This document shows positions 53,461 to 62,689 of a DNA stretch of 64,000 nt, one piece after another. The notes under the pieces were generated by a model that was given only the letters and a program-made list of their open reading frames with translations, did not search any database and had not been told where the DNA came from. Both the position numbers and the translations under genes were made by a program. Origin of the DNA: Streptomyces zhihengii (lineage in GTDB: Bacteria > Actinomycetota > Actinomycetes > Streptomycetales > Streptomycetaceae); assembly GCF_016919245.1 (NCBI RefSeq), contig NZ_JAFEJA010000001.1, positions 4,479,501-4,543,500 of the forward strand, written 5' to 3'. How positions within the stretch are numbered: the first letter of the stretch is position 1; each line of letters starts with the position of its first letter.

Positions 53461-54852
53461 TCAGTGGCGTCCCGAGATGCGGTCGGCCCAGGTCGCGAGG
53501 CGCGGGGTGGTCGGGGTGTGGGTGGTGGATTCGCGGTGGTCGGCGTGGCGGTAGGCGGTGTAGAGGGTGCGGACGCCGAGCCAGCGCAGGGGTTCGGGTT
53601 CCCAGGTGCGGACCTTGTGGCCGACCCAGGGGAGGGCGGTGAGGTCGGTGGGGCCGGACTGGCCTGAGTCCTGCTGGATGAGGTCGCGCAGGGTGCGGGC
53701 GGCGAGGTTGGCCGTGGCGACGCCGGAGCCGACGTAGCCGCCGGCCCAGCCGAGGCCGGTGGAGCGGTCCAGGGTGACGGTGGCGCACCAGTCGCGGGGG
53801 ACGCCGAGGACGCCCGACCAGGCGTGGTCGACGGCCGTGCCGGCGAGGCGGGGGAAGAAACGGACGAGGATCTCGCGCAGTTCGGCGACGGTCGCCGGGT
53901 GGGTGCGGCCGTCGTTGTCGGTGCGGGAGCCGTAGCGGTAGGGGACGCCCCGGCCGCCGACGGCGATGCGGTCGTCCGCGGTGCGCTGGGCGTACATGTA
54001 GGCGTGGGCCATGTCGCCGAGGGCCTCGCGGCCCTCCCAGCCGATCTCCGCCCACACGGACTCGGGCAGCGGCTCGGTGACGATCATGGAGGAGTTCATG
54101 GGGAGCCAGGTGCGGCGGTGGCCCTTGAGGGAGGCGGTGAACCCCTCGGTGCAGCGCAGGACGTAGGGCGCGCGGACGGTGCCGTACGGGGTGACGGCGT
54201 GCTTCGGGCGGATCTCGGTGACCGGCGTGGACTCGTGGACCGTGACGCCGAGCGCCTCGACGGCCGCCGCGAGGCCCTTGACGAGTTTGGCGGGGTGCAG
54301 CCGGGCGCCGTGCGGGGTCCAGCTCGACGCCACCGCGCCGGTGACGCGGATGCGCTCGGCGGTCTCGCGGGCGCCGAGGAGCCGGCGTTCCTTCTCCCCG
54401 AAGGCGATCTCCACCGCGTGGAAGGCCTTGAGGCGGGCGAGCTGGGCCGGGGTCTGTGCGATCTCCAGGACGCCGCCCCGGTGGATGTCGGCGTCGATGC
54501 CCTCGGCGTCGGCGACGCGGACGACCTCGCCGACGGTGTCGTTCATGGCCTGCTGGAGGCGGACCGCCGCCTCGTGGCCGTGCAGCTTGGCGTAGCGGTC
54601 GCGCCCGGCGATGCCGTTGTAGAGCCAGCCGCCGTTGCGGCCGGAGGCGCCGTACCCGCAGAACCGGGCTTCGAGGACGGTGATGTTGAGGAAGGGGACG
54701 GCCTTCTTCAGGTAGTACGCCGTCCACAGGCCCGTGTATCCGCCGCCGACGATGCAGACGTCCGCCGAGGTGTCGCCGGGGAGGGGTTCGCGGGGAGCGG
54801 GTGTGCCGTCCTGCGCGTACCAGAACGATATGCCGCCGTTGACGGTGTTCAT
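53461..54852 (-). CDS. FAD-dependent amine/glycine-type oxidoreductase
   Basis: The 463-residue protein belongs to the D-amino-acid oxidase-like (DAO) family. It has the FAD-binding CIVGGGYTGLWTAYYL at about 33-48, EARFCGYGASGRNGGW (the loop conserved in gamma-glutamylputrescine oxidase-like proteins) and GLGWAGGYVGSGVATANLA near the C-terminus. ATG 54852 is the first start in the frame after the promoter region. The substrate is unknown. Its genomic company, including a diamine-acetyltransferase-like gene, makes amine or polyamine catabolism a fair guess. Confidence 0.85.
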   Translation of the reverse strand: MNTVNGGISFWYAQDGTPAPREPLPGDTSADVCIVGGGYTGLWTAYYLKKAVPFLNITVLEARFCGYGASGRNGGWLYNGIAGRDRYAKLHGHEAAVRLQQAMNDTVGEVVRVADAEGIDADIHRGGVLEIAQTPAQLARLKAFHAVEIAFGEKERRLLGARETAERIRVTGAVASSWTPHGARLHPAKLVKGLAAAVEALGVTVHESTPVTEIRPKHAVTPYGTVRAPYVLRCTEGFTASLKGHRRTWLPMNSSMIVTEPLPESVWAEIGWEGREALGDMAHAYMYAQRTADDRIAVGGRGVPYRYGSRTDNDGRTHPATVAELREILVRFFPRLAGTAVDHAWSGVLGVPRDWCATVTLDRSTGLGWAGGYVGSGVATANLAARTLRDLIQQDSGQSGPTDLTALPWVGHKVRTWEPEPLRWLGVRTLYTAYRHADHRESTTHTPTTPRLATWADRISGRH

Positions 54853-54958
54853 GTGGATCGCCGCTTCCCCTGCCGGTCCGTTGCCGCCGGGTGGCGGCGC
54901 GCGTGTGCGCGTGGCGGGAATGTACTGCTCCCGCCCGCGGCCCGCGACAGGTGGTCCG

Positions 54959-54964
54959 TACGAT
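54959..54964 (+). promoter_or_regulatory. -10 box (TACGAT), leaderless-type, kinase gene
   Basis: TACGAT, 6 nt, then GTG 54971. Confidence 0.5.
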
Positions 54965-54970
54965 CGGCGG

Positions 54971-55867
54971 GTGATCGAGATCCCCCGTGAGCTGGTCGCC
55001 TCCCTGCTGTCGTACGGCGAGGAGTCCGGGCGCGCGCTGCTGGAGGTGCTGCCCGGCCGGGCGGAGGAGTTCCTGGCGCGGTGGGGCCTGCGGGTGGACG
55101 GGCGGCCGCTGTGCGGGCGGGTGTCGCTGGTGCTGCCGGTGGTCCGCGCCGACGGCACGCGCGCGATGCTCAAGCTCCAGGGGCGGGACGAGGAGACCGA
55201 GGGCGAGTGGCTGGCGCTGCGGACCTGGGCGGGCGACGGGGCGGCGCTGCTGCTGGAGCACGACGCGGACACCGGGACGCTGCTGCTGGAGCGGGTGGTT
55301 CCGGGGCGGCACCTGTCGTCGGTGGCCGACGCCCGCGCGGCGACCCGGACGCTCGCGGGGCTGCTGGCGCGGCTGTCGGCGGTGCCGGCGCCCGAGGGGC
55401 TGCGGCGGCTTTCGGACGTCATGGACCGGATGCTGGCGCAGGTGGCCGACCGGGTGCCGCTGCTCGCGGAGGAGGCGGAGCGGCGACTGCTCCTGGACTG
55501 CGCGGCGGCCGTGCGGGAGGTCGCGGGGGAGCCGGGGGACCGGCTGCTCCACTGGGACCTGCACTTCGACAACGTGCTGGCGGGGGAGCGGGAGCCGTGG
55601 CTGGTCATCGATCCGAAGCCGCTCGCCGGTGACCCGGGGTTCGAGCTGATGCCGGCGCTGTGGAACCGCTTCGCGCCCGGGGAGGTGCTCTGGCGTTTCG
55701 ACCTGCTGACCGAGGCGCTCGGTCTCGACCGGGGGCGTGCGCGGGCGTGGACGCTGGGCCGGGTGCTCCAGAACGGGCTGTGGGCGTGCGAGGGCGCGGA
55801 GGCGGAGGCGCCGGTCCGGCTGGACGCCGCCCAGGTGGGCATCGCCCGGACGCTGCTGGAGAGGTAG
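54971..55867 (+). CDS. APH(6)/streptomycin 6-kinase-like phosphotransferase
   Basis: The 298-residue protein has the APH(6) catalytic loop LLHWDLHFDNVLAG, with Trp in place of the more common Gly, and a DPKPLAGDPGFEL metal-binding segment, as in the streptomycin 6-kinase and hydroxyurea-resistance family. Homologues are often chromosomal with unknown natural substrates, so resistance is not certain. GTG 54971 follows a leaderless-type TACGAT box. It is divergent from the FAD oxidoreductase gene. Confidence 0.85.
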   Translation: MIEIPRELVASLLSYGEESGRALLEVLPGRAEEFLARWGLRVDGRPLCGRVSLVLPVVRADGTRAMLKLQGRDEETEGEWLALRTWAGDGAALLLEHDADTGTLLLERVVPGRHLSSVADARAATRTLAGLLARLSAVPAPEGLRRLSDVMDRMLAQVADRVPLLAEEAERRLLLDCAAAVREVAGEPGDRLLHWDLHFDNVLAGEREPWLVIDPKPLAGDPGFELMPALWNRFAPGEVLWRFDLLTEALGLDRGRARAWTLGRVLQNGLWACEGAEAEAPVRLDAAQVGIARTLLER

Positions 55868-56035
55868 CGGGGGTGCGCCGGGCGGGGCGGCTGTCGACCG
55901 GCCGGGGGCTGCCCGGGCGGGTGGCCGCGGACCGGGTGAGTGGCCGTCGACCGGGAATGCGCCGGTGCGCCGGGCGGGTGTCCACCGGGCGGAACGCGCT
56001 GGCACCGCGGGCGGGGCGCGGGGCAGGCTGTGGCC

Positions 56036-56515
56036 ATGATTCGCACCGCGACCCCCGCCGATGTCCCCGTGATCCACGAGATGGTCCGGGAGCTGGCCGA
56101 TTACGAGAAGGCCCTGGACGAGGTCCGGGCGACCGAGGACGACCTGCGCGAGGCGCTGTTCGGCGAGCGGCCGGCCGCCTTCGCGCACATCGCGGAGACG
56201 GACGAGGGGGAGGTCGCCGGATTCGCCCTGTGGTTCCTCAACTTCTCGACGTGGCGCGGTGTCCACGGCATCTACCTGGAGGACCTGTACGTGCGCCCCG
56301 ATGTGCGGGGCGGCGGTCACGGGAGGGCGCTGCTGACGGAGCTGGCGCGGATCTGCGTGGCGCGCGGCTACGAGCGCCTGGAGTGGTCGGTGCTGGACTG
56401 GAACGCCCCGTCCATCGCGTTCTACGAGTCCCTCGGCGCGCGGCCGCAGGACGAGTGGACGGTGTACCGGCTGACGGACGGGGCGCTCGCGTCGCTGGGG
56501 AGCCCGGAGGCGTAG
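56036..56515 (+). CDS. GNAT acetyltransferase, spermidine/diamine (SSAT) type
   Basis: The 159-residue protein matches the SSAT branch of GNATs: IRTATPADVPVIHEMVRELADYEK near the N-terminus, FSTWRGVHGIYLEDLYVRPDVRGGGHGRALL (acetyl-CoA loop) and the DWN motif in WSVLDWNAPSIAFYESLGA, with DEWTVYRL at the end. Family members acetylate diamines, polyamines or thialysine. It lies 168 nt past the APH(6)-like gene in a repeat-like G+C-rich gap and may be a separate unit. Confidence 0.88.
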   Translation: MIRTATPADVPVIHEMVRELADYEKALDEVRATEDDLREALFGERPAAFAHIAETDEGEVAGFALWFLNFSTWRGVHGIYLEDLYVRPDVRGGGHGRALLTELARICVARGYERLEWSVLDWNAPSIAFYESLGARPQDEWTVYRLTDGALASLGSPEA

Positions 56516-56603
56516 CGGCGCAGGAGGGGCAGGGCGCGCCGGCGGCCGGGAACGGCGGGCGCGGCGGACGCGGGGCGTGCGTCGCGCGCGGCCGTGCGCG
56601 GGT

Positions 56604-57611
56604 TCACGCGGGCGCGTGCTCCGGGACGAGGACGACCTTGCCCACGGTGCCGCGCGTCTGGAGTGCGCGGTGGGCGTCGGCGGCCCGTGCCAGCGGGAAG
56701 CGGGTGACGGCCGGACGCAGTCGGCCTGACGCGGCCTCCTCCAGGGCGCGGGTCTCCAGGGCCCGCAGGCCGCCCGCGCGCTCCAGCATCGCGGGCCCGA
56801 GGACGCTCTCGGAGGTGATGCCGCGGGCGGCGAGCTCCTCGTCGGTGAAGACCGGCGGGGCCTCCTCGAAGCCCTGGCTGGACCAGCCGAAGACGATGAT
56901 CCGACCGCCCTTGCCGAGCAGGTCGCCCGCCGTGCGGGCGACCTCGCCGCCGACGGAGTCGTACAGGACGGTGGCCCCGCGGCCGCCGAGGTGGGCCCGG
57001 ACCTCCGCGGCCCAGTCGTCGCGGGTGTAGTCCACGGCCAGGTCGGCGCCGCCCGCGCGGACCCGGGCGACCTTCTCAGGTCCGCCCGCCAGGCCGATGA
57101 CCTCGGCGCCCGCGTGCTTGGCCCACTGCACGACCAGGGTGCCGATGCCGCCCGCCGCCGCGGGGACGAGCACGGTGTCGGCGGGGCCGAGTTCGGTGAA
57201 CTGGAGGATGCCGAGGGCGGTGCGGCCGGTGCCGATCATGGCGACGGCCTCCGCCGGGTCGAGGGCGCCGGGGATCGCGTGCAGCCGCTCGGCCCCGGTG
57301 ACGGCGAGTTCCGCGTAGCCGCCGGGGTTCATGCCGATGTGGGCGACGACGCGCCGGCCGAGCCAGGCGGGGTCGGTGCCCTCGCCGAGGGCGTCCACCG
57401 TGCCGGCGACCTCGCGGCCCGGGATCGTGGGCAGGTCGATCCGGGTCGGGTAGGGGCCCGGCAGACCTTCCCGCAGGGCGGCGTCGAGCAGGTGGACACC
57501 GGCCGCGGCGACGGAGATCCGTACCTGGCCGGGGCCCGGTACGGGGTCCTCGACGGTCTCGTGGACGAGGTTCTCGGCCGGGCCGAAGGCGTGCAGACGG
57601 ACGGCGTGCAT
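56604..57611 (-). CDS. NADPH:quinone reductase-like zinc-type alcohol dehydrogenase family protein
   Basis: The 335-residue protein follows the MDR/quinone oxidoreductase pattern: MHAVRLHAFGPAENL start, PGREVAGTVDALGEG, the nucleotide-binding loop VPAAAGGIGTLVVQWAKHAGAEVIGLAGG, and GKGGRIIVFGWSSQGF. No structural- or catalytic-zinc Cys/His set is visible, which fits the zeta-crystallin-like zinc-free type. It likely reduces quinones or enals with NADPH. ATG 57611 has GGGAG 7 nt upstream. Confidence 0.9.
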   Translation of the reverse strand: MHAVRLHAFGPAENLVHETVEDPVPGPGQVRISVAAAGVHLLDAALREGLPGPYPTRIDLPTIPGREVAGTVDALGEGTDPAWLGRRVVAHIGMNPGGYAELAVTGAERLHAIPGALDPAEAVAMIGTGRTALGILQFTELGPADTVLVPAAAGGIGTLVVQWAKHAGAEVIGLAGGPEKVARVRAGGADLAVDYTRDDWAAEVRAHLGGRGATVLYDSVGGEVARTAGDLLGKGGRIIVFGWSSQGFEEAPPVFTDEELAARGITSESVLGPAMLERAGGLRALETRALEEAASGRLRPAVTRFPLARAADAHRALQTRGTVGKVVLVPEHAPA

Positions 57612-57689
57612 GGGCGGGCTCCCTCGGGTGGTGGCGGGCGCCGGTGGTGGCCGGGCCCGTGGTGCCGGGTACGCGCCCACTGTTCTTCC

Positions 57690-58874
57690 TCAAGTGCGCT
57701 TGAGGTCAAGGGGCCGGCCGGCACGGCCGTCCCGGCCGTCGCGCAGGGCGAGGGAGACCGCCTCCAGGCCGCTGTTGAACGCCACCTCGGAGAGCAGTCC
57801 GGGTGCCGCGACCTGGTCGCCCGCGAGGTAGACGCCGCCGCCGCGGTTGATCGCCGGCCGGTCCCGCCAGGTGGTCCCGGGCAGGTCGACCGCCCCCGTC
57901 CGGCCGGTCGCGAGGGACGCGCGCCGCCATTCGGTCCGCTCGCGCCAGCCGGGGAACCCGAGGTCGAGAAGGGTTTCGGCATGGGCCACGCCGTCGGCCT
58001 TCGCGGCGTCGGGGCCGATGGGCAACTGGCACTGGAGCAGCGACCGTCCGGACGGGGCGAGCGAGGGGTCCTGCGCGGTGAAGCGCTCCACCCAGCCCGG
58101 CGCGTCGAGGTCGCTGATCACGAACGGGTCGCCCCGGCGCGGACGGAGTGCGAGGTCGACGAGGGTGGTGCGCCCGCTCGTCCAGCGCAGGCTCTCGTCC
58201 CCGAGGAGCACCCGGGCCGCGTCGAGGGAGGTCGCGACGACGACCGGGCCGTGGTCCTCCGGGAGGGCGTCGACCCGTGACGTGGTCTCGATGCGCACGC
58301 CCAGGTCCCAGGCGCGGGCCGCCATCCGGTCGACCAGCGTTCCCCAGCCGCCGCGGGGGTAGTGCGCCTCGGGAGGCAGGGCGGTCGCGCGCCGGAGCCG
58401 CTCCTGGACGAACCGGGCGGACAGCGCGCCGGGGTCGTGGTGGAAGAGCGCGACGCCCGAGTAGTGCGCCGCGGCGCGCGCCGCGGCGGGACCGGCCACG
58501 CCGGTGGCCCAGCTCAGGAAGTCCGCGTCGACGGGCGCCTCGGCGACGGGGCGGCGGGCGATCCTCAGCATGCCGAGCGGCGGGACCCTGCGCAGCGCGC
58601 CGTCGCGGCGGAAGCGGAACCGGGCGCCGTCGAGCGGCGGTACGGAGGCCATGGGGCCGAGCAGCCCCCGCTGCCGCAGCCAGGTCCAGAGCGGGCCGCC
58701 GCTGTAGAGGGCGTGGGGGCCTTCGTTGGTGTGGTAGGGGCCCTCCGCGGTCCGGGCCCGGCCGCCGAGGGTGTGGTGCGCCTCGTAGAGCGTCACCCGT
58801 GCCCCGGACTCCGCGGCGGTGACGGCCGCGGTGAGTCCGGCGAGGCCGCCGCCGACGACCGTGATCCTCTGCAT
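57690..58874 (-). CDS. NAD(P)/FAD-dependent oxidoreductase, phytoene-desaturase-like
   Basis: The 394-residue protein has the N-terminal FAD motif ITVVGGGLAGLTAAVTAAESGARVTLYEA (landmark GGGLAGL, 8-14), LGGRARTAEG with the conserved GGR, and a C-terminal GVYLAGDQVAAPGLLSEVAFNSGLEA. This is the amino-oxidase/phytoene desaturase fold. There are no carotenoid genes nearby, so the substrate is unknown. ATG 58874 lies 6 nt behind GGAGGAG. Confidence 0.87.
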   Translation of the reverse strand: MQRITVVGGGLAGLTAAVTAAESGARVTLYEAHHTLGGRARTAEGPYHTNEGPHALYSGGPLWTWLRQRGLLGPMASVPPLDGARFRFRRDGALRRVPPLGMLRIARRPVAEAPVDADFLSWATGVAGPAAARAAAHYSGVALFHHDPGALSARFVQERLRRATALPPEAHYPRGGWGTLVDRMAARAWDLGVRIETTSRVDALPEDHGPVVVATSLDAARVLLGDESLRWTSGRTTLVDLALRPRRGDPFVISDLDAPGWVERFTAQDPSLAPSGRSLLQCQLPIGPDAAKADGVAHAETLLDLGFPGWRERTEWRRASLATGRTGAVDLPGTTWRDRPAINRGGGVYLAGDQVAAPGLLSEVAFNSGLEAVSLALRDGRDGRAGRPLDLKRT

Positions 58875-59128
58875 GCTGCTCTCCTCCGTGTCCAGAACGT
58901 GTCCGAAACGTCCGCCCTCGGGCTCCCGGACCTCCCGGGTGCCCCGGCCGGTCCTTCGCTGCCGGGCGGTCCGCGGGCGCCGGCCGGTGCGACCGGTGCC
59001 CGCGGGCTCCTGGTGACGGGGCGGTGTCCCGCCCCGTCCCGTCACAGGGAGGACGGATCGCGGGTGGGCGGATGTGACATCGGCCGGCCCGGAGGGCGTT
59101 GTCAGTGGTGCACGTCACCATGGAGGGC

Positions 59129-59821
59129 ATGGCGAACGCGCGGGGCAGGACGAAGCGGGCGGCGGTGGCGGCCGCCCGGATCGCGGAGGTGCGGCTGCCG
59201 CCGCTCACGGCCTTCGACGGCGGTGAGCTGGAGCCGGACGGGGACTACGACGGGGTGGAGTTCGCCGGGCTGGACCTCGGCGGGCAGCAGGGGGCGGGCG
59301 CCCGGTTCATCGACTGCGCCCTGCGGGAGTGCGCGCTCGACGGCACGGGGCTCGCGGGGGCCCGGTTCGTGGACAGCGTGCTGGAGGGCGTACGGGGCGT
59401 GGGGACGGACCTGGCGGGGGCGTCGCTGCGGGACGTGGAGGTGCGGGAGGCCCGGCTGGGCGGGGCGCAGTTGCACGGAGCGGTGCTCACGGGCGTGGTG
59501 CTGAAGGGAGGGAAGATCGACTATCTGAATCTGCGGGAGGCGCGGCTGAAGGATGTGGTGTTCGACGGGTGCGTGCTGGCGGAGGCGGACTTCGCGGGGG
59601 CGCAGCTGGAGCGGGTGGCGTTCCGGGACTGTGTGCTGCGGCGCGTGGATTTCAGCGCCGTGCGGATGAAGGACGTGGATCTGCGGGCCGTCGCCGAGCT
59701 GGACATCGCGCGGGGGGTGGAGCGGCTGGCGGGGGCGGTGATCAGCCCGGGCCAACTGCTCGACCTGGCTCCGGCGTTCGCGGCGCAGATCGGGGTGCGG
59801 GTGGAGGACGCGGCGCCCTGA
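59129..59821 (+). CDS. Pentapeptide-repeat protein
   Basis: The 230-residue protein from ATG 59129 (ATG 59120 is an alternative) contains a run of pentapeptide repeats A(D/N)LxX from about residue 40 to 195. Recognisable units include FAGLD, LGGQ, LAGAR, LAGAS, LGGAQ, LHGAV, LREAR, LAEAD and FAGAQ. These fold into a right-handed beta-helix, which in MfpA/Qnr proteins mimics DNA and shields gyrase. Whether this one binds gyrase is unknown. It is divergent from the phytoene-desaturase-like gene. Confidence 0.88.
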   Translation: MANARGRTKRAAVAAARIAEVRLPPLTAFDGGELEPDGDYDGVEFAGLDLGGQQGAGARFIDCALRECALDGTGLAGARFVDSVLEGVRGVGTDLAGASLRDVEVREARLGGAQLHGAVLTGVVLKGGKIDYLNLREARLKDVVFDGCVLAEADFAGAQLERVAFRDCVLRRVDFSAVRMKDVDLRAVAELDIARGVERLAGAVISPGQLLDLAPAFAAQIGVRVEDAAP

Positions 59822-59982
59822 GCCCGTGCGGCGCGAGGGCTCCGGCGGCGCCGGGGCTCCGGGGCCGTCGCGACCCCGGGCAGCGCGGGACTGCGCCCGA
59901 CGCGGGACTCCCCCCGGGGCGGGGGAGGGCCGGGCGAGGGGGAGGGGCTGCTTCCGGGGCGGGGAGGGTCAGGCGGGGCGGG

Positions 59983-60483
59983 TCAGGCGATGCGGGGGAA
60001 GCGTGCCTGGAGGTCCCAGACGACGGGGTTGTCGGCGAGGCCCCCGTGCATGTCGGTGAGGTCGGCGATCACGTCGTGGAGGAAGTCCCGTGCCTCGCGG
60101 CGCAGCGCGGTGTGCCCGAAGGTCAGGGGAGGTTCGTCGCCCGGCATCCAGTCGGCCTCGACGTCCACCCAGCCGAAGCGGCGCTCGAAGAGCATGCGGT
60201 CGGTGGACTCGGTGAAGTCGATCTCCGCGTACTGCGGCTTCGACGCACGGCTGCCGAGGGGGTCGCGGTCGAGCTGCTCGACGATGTCGCAGAGCGCCCA
60301 GGCGAAGTCGAGCACGGGCACCCATCCCCAGGCTGTGGACACCTCCCGGTCCTCCTTGGTGTCCGCGAGGTAGACGTCACCGCAGAAGAGGTCGTGCCGC
60401 AGCGCGTGGACGTCCGCGCGCCGGTAGTCGGTCTGCGGGGGGTCGGGGAAGCGGCGCGAGAGGGAGTAGCCGATGTCGAGCAC
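59983..60483 (-). CDS. Hypothetical protein, 166 aa
   Basis: GTG 60483 begins a globular acidic protein (LDIGYSLSRRFPDPPQTDYRRADVHAL; landmarks FCGDVYLADTKEDREVSTAWGW, FTESTDRMLFERRFGWVDVEADW). It is rich in Trp and Asp and lacks membrane segments, signals or Cys pairs. I do not recognise the family; the size and composition resemble small immunity-like or SUKH-type proteins, but no motif proves that. There is no toxin-like gene adjacent. Confidence 0.6.
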   Translation of the reverse strand: MLDIGYSLSRRFPDPPQTDYRRADVHALRHDLFCGDVYLADTKEDREVSTAWGWVPVLDFAWALCDIVEQLDRDPLGSRASKPQYAEIDFTESTDRMLFERRFGWVDVEADWMPGDEPPLTFGHTALRREARDFLHDVIADLTDMHGGLADNPVVWDLQARFPRIA

Positions 60484-60608
60484 GGGACCGATGGTGTCAT
60501 GCCGGGCGGGCGGCCCGTCGGCCCGTACCGGGGCGGCGGCCGTGGGAGGGGCTGAGGGCGGCCGGCAGGGAGGGGGACGGCATCGGGGGCGCCGGGTGGG
60601 GCGGGCGG

Positions 60609-61229
60609 TCAGGGGAGGAGGCGTTGTTCCTTGGCCACGGCCACCGCTCCCGCGCGGGTGTCGACGCCGAGCTTGGCGTAGATGCGCCCCAGGTGCGTCT
60701 TCACCGTCGCCTCGCTGATGAAGAGCGCGCGGGCGATCTCCCGGTTGCCGAGGCCGTGGGCGAGCTGGCTGAGGATGTCGCGCTCCCGCTCGGTGAGGGT
60801 CGGGCCGGCCGCGCCGCGCATCCGGTCCATGACCCGCCCGGCGACGGGTGCGGACAGCGCGGTGCGCCCCTCGGCGGCGGCACGGATCGCGGCGAAGAGC
60901 TCCTCGGGGCGCTCCGCCTTCAGCAGATAGCCGGTCGCCCCCGCCTCGATGGCGCGGGTGATGTCGGCGTCGGTGTCGTAGGTGGTGAGCACCAGGACGT
61001 GCACCCGGGGCGAGGCGATCCGCCGGGTGGCCTCCACGCCGTCGATGCCGGAGCCGAGCTGGAGGTCCATCAGGACAACGTCGGGCTCCAGCTTGGCGGC
61101 CATCGCCACGGCCTCCTCCCCGCTGCCCGCCTCGCCCACGACCTCGATGCCGTCGACGCTGCCCAGCAGCGCGAGCAGCCCGGCGCGCACCACGGCGTGG
61201 TCGTCGCAGAGCAGGATCCGTACGGTCAT
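60609..61229 (-). CDS. senR: NarL/LuxR-type response regulator SenR
   Basis: The 206-residue protein has a receiver domain with DDHAVVRAGL, phospho-acceptor Asp in VVLMDLQLG and Lys in YLLKAERP. The LuxR-type helix-turn-helix is LTERERDILSQLAHGLGNREIARALFISEATVKTHL (landmarks LTERERDIL and EATVKTHLGRIY). ATG 61229 overlaps the kinase stop by one base (TGATG). The name is from the arrangement with a NarL-type kinase and hbpS, as in the S. reticuli heme/redox system. Confidence 0.82.
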   Translation of the reverse strand: MTVRILLCDDHAVVRAGLLALLGSVDGIEVVGEAGSGEEAVAMAAKLEPDVVLMDLQLGSGIDGVEATRRIASPRVHVLVLTTYDTDADITRAIEAGATGYLLKAERPEELFAAIRAAAEGRTALSAPVAGRVMDRMRGAAGPTLTERERDILSQLAHGLGNREIARALFISEATVKTHLGRIYAKLGVDTRAGAVAVAKEQRLLP

Positions 61230-62398
61230 CACGTCTCCAGGGAGAGGGGGATCGCGGCGGACAGGACCGTGCCCTCGCCGGGCGCGGACTCGATGGTGAG
61301 GGTGCCGCCGAGCTGCTGCACCCGGGCCCGGATCGCCGGCAGGCCGTGCCCGCGTACCCCGGCGGGCGCGGTGGCGGCCGGCTCGAAGCCGCGGCCGTCG
61401 TCGGCGACGTCCAGCACGACCTGGTCGTCCAGGTAGGTCAGGGTCACCGCCGCGGCGGTGGCGCCCGCGTGCTCGCGGACGTTGGCCAGCGCGCCCTGCG
61501 CGATGCGCAGCAGCGCCGACTGGACGCGCTCGGGGAGCGGGGCCGCTGTGCCGTCGACCCGGAAACCGGCCGACTCGCGGAGCGCGACCGTGCGCAGCGC
61601 CTCTTCGAGGCTGCCGCCCTCGGCGAGATCGGCGGGGGCGAGGTCGTGCACGAAGCGGCGGGCCTCGGCGAGGTTGTGCTCGGCGATCGACGCCGCCGTG
61701 CGGACGTGGCGGCGGGCGGTGGCCGGGTCGCCCTCCCAGGTGCGGTCGGCCGCCTGGAGCAGCATCCGCTGGCTGGACAGGCCCTGCGCGAGGGTGTCGT
61801 GGATCTCCATGGCGAGCCGCTGGCGCTCCGCGAGGGTGCCCTCGCGGCGCTCGGTGGCGGCCAGTTCGCGTCGGGTCCTGATGAGGTCGTCGATCAGGGC
61901 GCGCTGGCGTGCGGCGAGCCGTTCGGCGTGGACGAAGACGGCGGTGGCGACGGCGGCGACCGCGGGCGGGGCGATGACGAGGTTGGGGTCGAAGCCGCCG
62001 TGCGCCAGCCGTAGCTGGGCGGCGACGACGAACAGGGTGAGCAGCGCGACCAGCACGATCGCGGCGCGGGGCGGCAGGGTGCGCATCCCGGTGTAGAAGA
62101 GCGGCACCGCGCACCAGGCGAAGCTGGGCGCGAGCACGACGAGGACCATCCACACGGCGACCACGCCGGCCAGCCAGAACAGCCGCCGGGGGGTGGCGCG
62201 GCGGGCCCGCTGGGCGAACGCGGGGCCGAGCACGTAGAGCACGGCGAGCGCGGCCGAGAGCCCGATGATCCAGGGCGACCGCGGCTCCCAGGGGTGCCGC
62301 AGCAGATAGCGGCTGAGGGAGGCGCCGAGCAGCAGGAAGAAGGCGATGTGCATGACGCGGGCCAACCAGTGGGCGTCGGGGTCGCGCTCGTGTTCCAC
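61229..62398 (-). CDS. senS: NarX-like sensor histidine kinase SenS
   Basis: The 389-residue protein has five hydrophobic helices at about 15-155 (FFLLLGASLSRYLL, WIIGLSAALAVLYVLGPAFA, FWLAGVVAVWMVLVVLAP). A HisKA_3 domain follows with LAERQRLAMEIHDTLAQGLSS (phospho-His near 212), then an HATPase with LRIAQGALANVREHAGA and DDGRGFE. GTG 62398 is the start, behind GGAAGGAG. Beside hbpS it matches SenS, whose activity is held in check by HbpS and changes with heme and oxidative signals in S. reticuli. Confidence 0.83.
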   Translation of the reverse strand: MEHERDPDAHWLARVMHIAFFLLLGASLSRYLLRHPWEPRSPWIIGLSAALAVLYVLGPAFAQRARRATPRRLFWLAGVVAVWMVLVVLAPSFAWCAVPLFYTGMRTLPPRAAIVLVALLTLFVVAAQLRLAHGGFDPNLVIAPPAVAAVATAVFVHAERLAARQRALIDDLIRTRRELAATERREGTLAERQRLAMEIHDTLAQGLSSQRMLLQAADRTWEGDPATARRHVRTAASIAEHNLAEARRFVHDLAPADLAEGGSLEEALRTVALRESAGFRVDGTAAPLPERVQSALLRIAQGALANVREHAGATAAAVTLTYLDDQVVLDVADDGRGFEPAATAPAGVRGHGLPAIRARVQQLGGTLTIESAPGEGTVLSAAIPLSLET

Positions 62399-62626
62399 CG
62401 TGCACCGTCTCCTTCCCGACGCGGCCGTGACCAGCCATGACGCATCCATCCTGACCCGGCGGGACCACATCGGCATCAACCGATCGGCTGACACGCCCGT
62501 CGGCCGTCCCGCGCGGCGGACGCAGCCGCTCCGGCGACGGTGCGGCCCGGTGCGGGGCCGGAGGATCGATGTCAGAGCGAGACGCCCTCCCGGCCCGCTC
62601 GACCGCGATCCCCGATCCATCCGTCT

Positions 62627-62643
62627 GTTCGACATGCGCGAAC
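62627..62643. promoter_or_regulatory. Inverted repeat GTTCG-N7-CGAAC in the senS-hbpS region
   Basis: Perfect 5-bp arms lie about 47 nt before the hbpS start in the 291-nt divergent region, a candidate SenR or redox-regulator site. Confidence 0.4.
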
Positions 62644-62689
62644 GGTCCGGATCCCCCGACGACCTCCCCGGTCCCAAGGAGTGCACACC

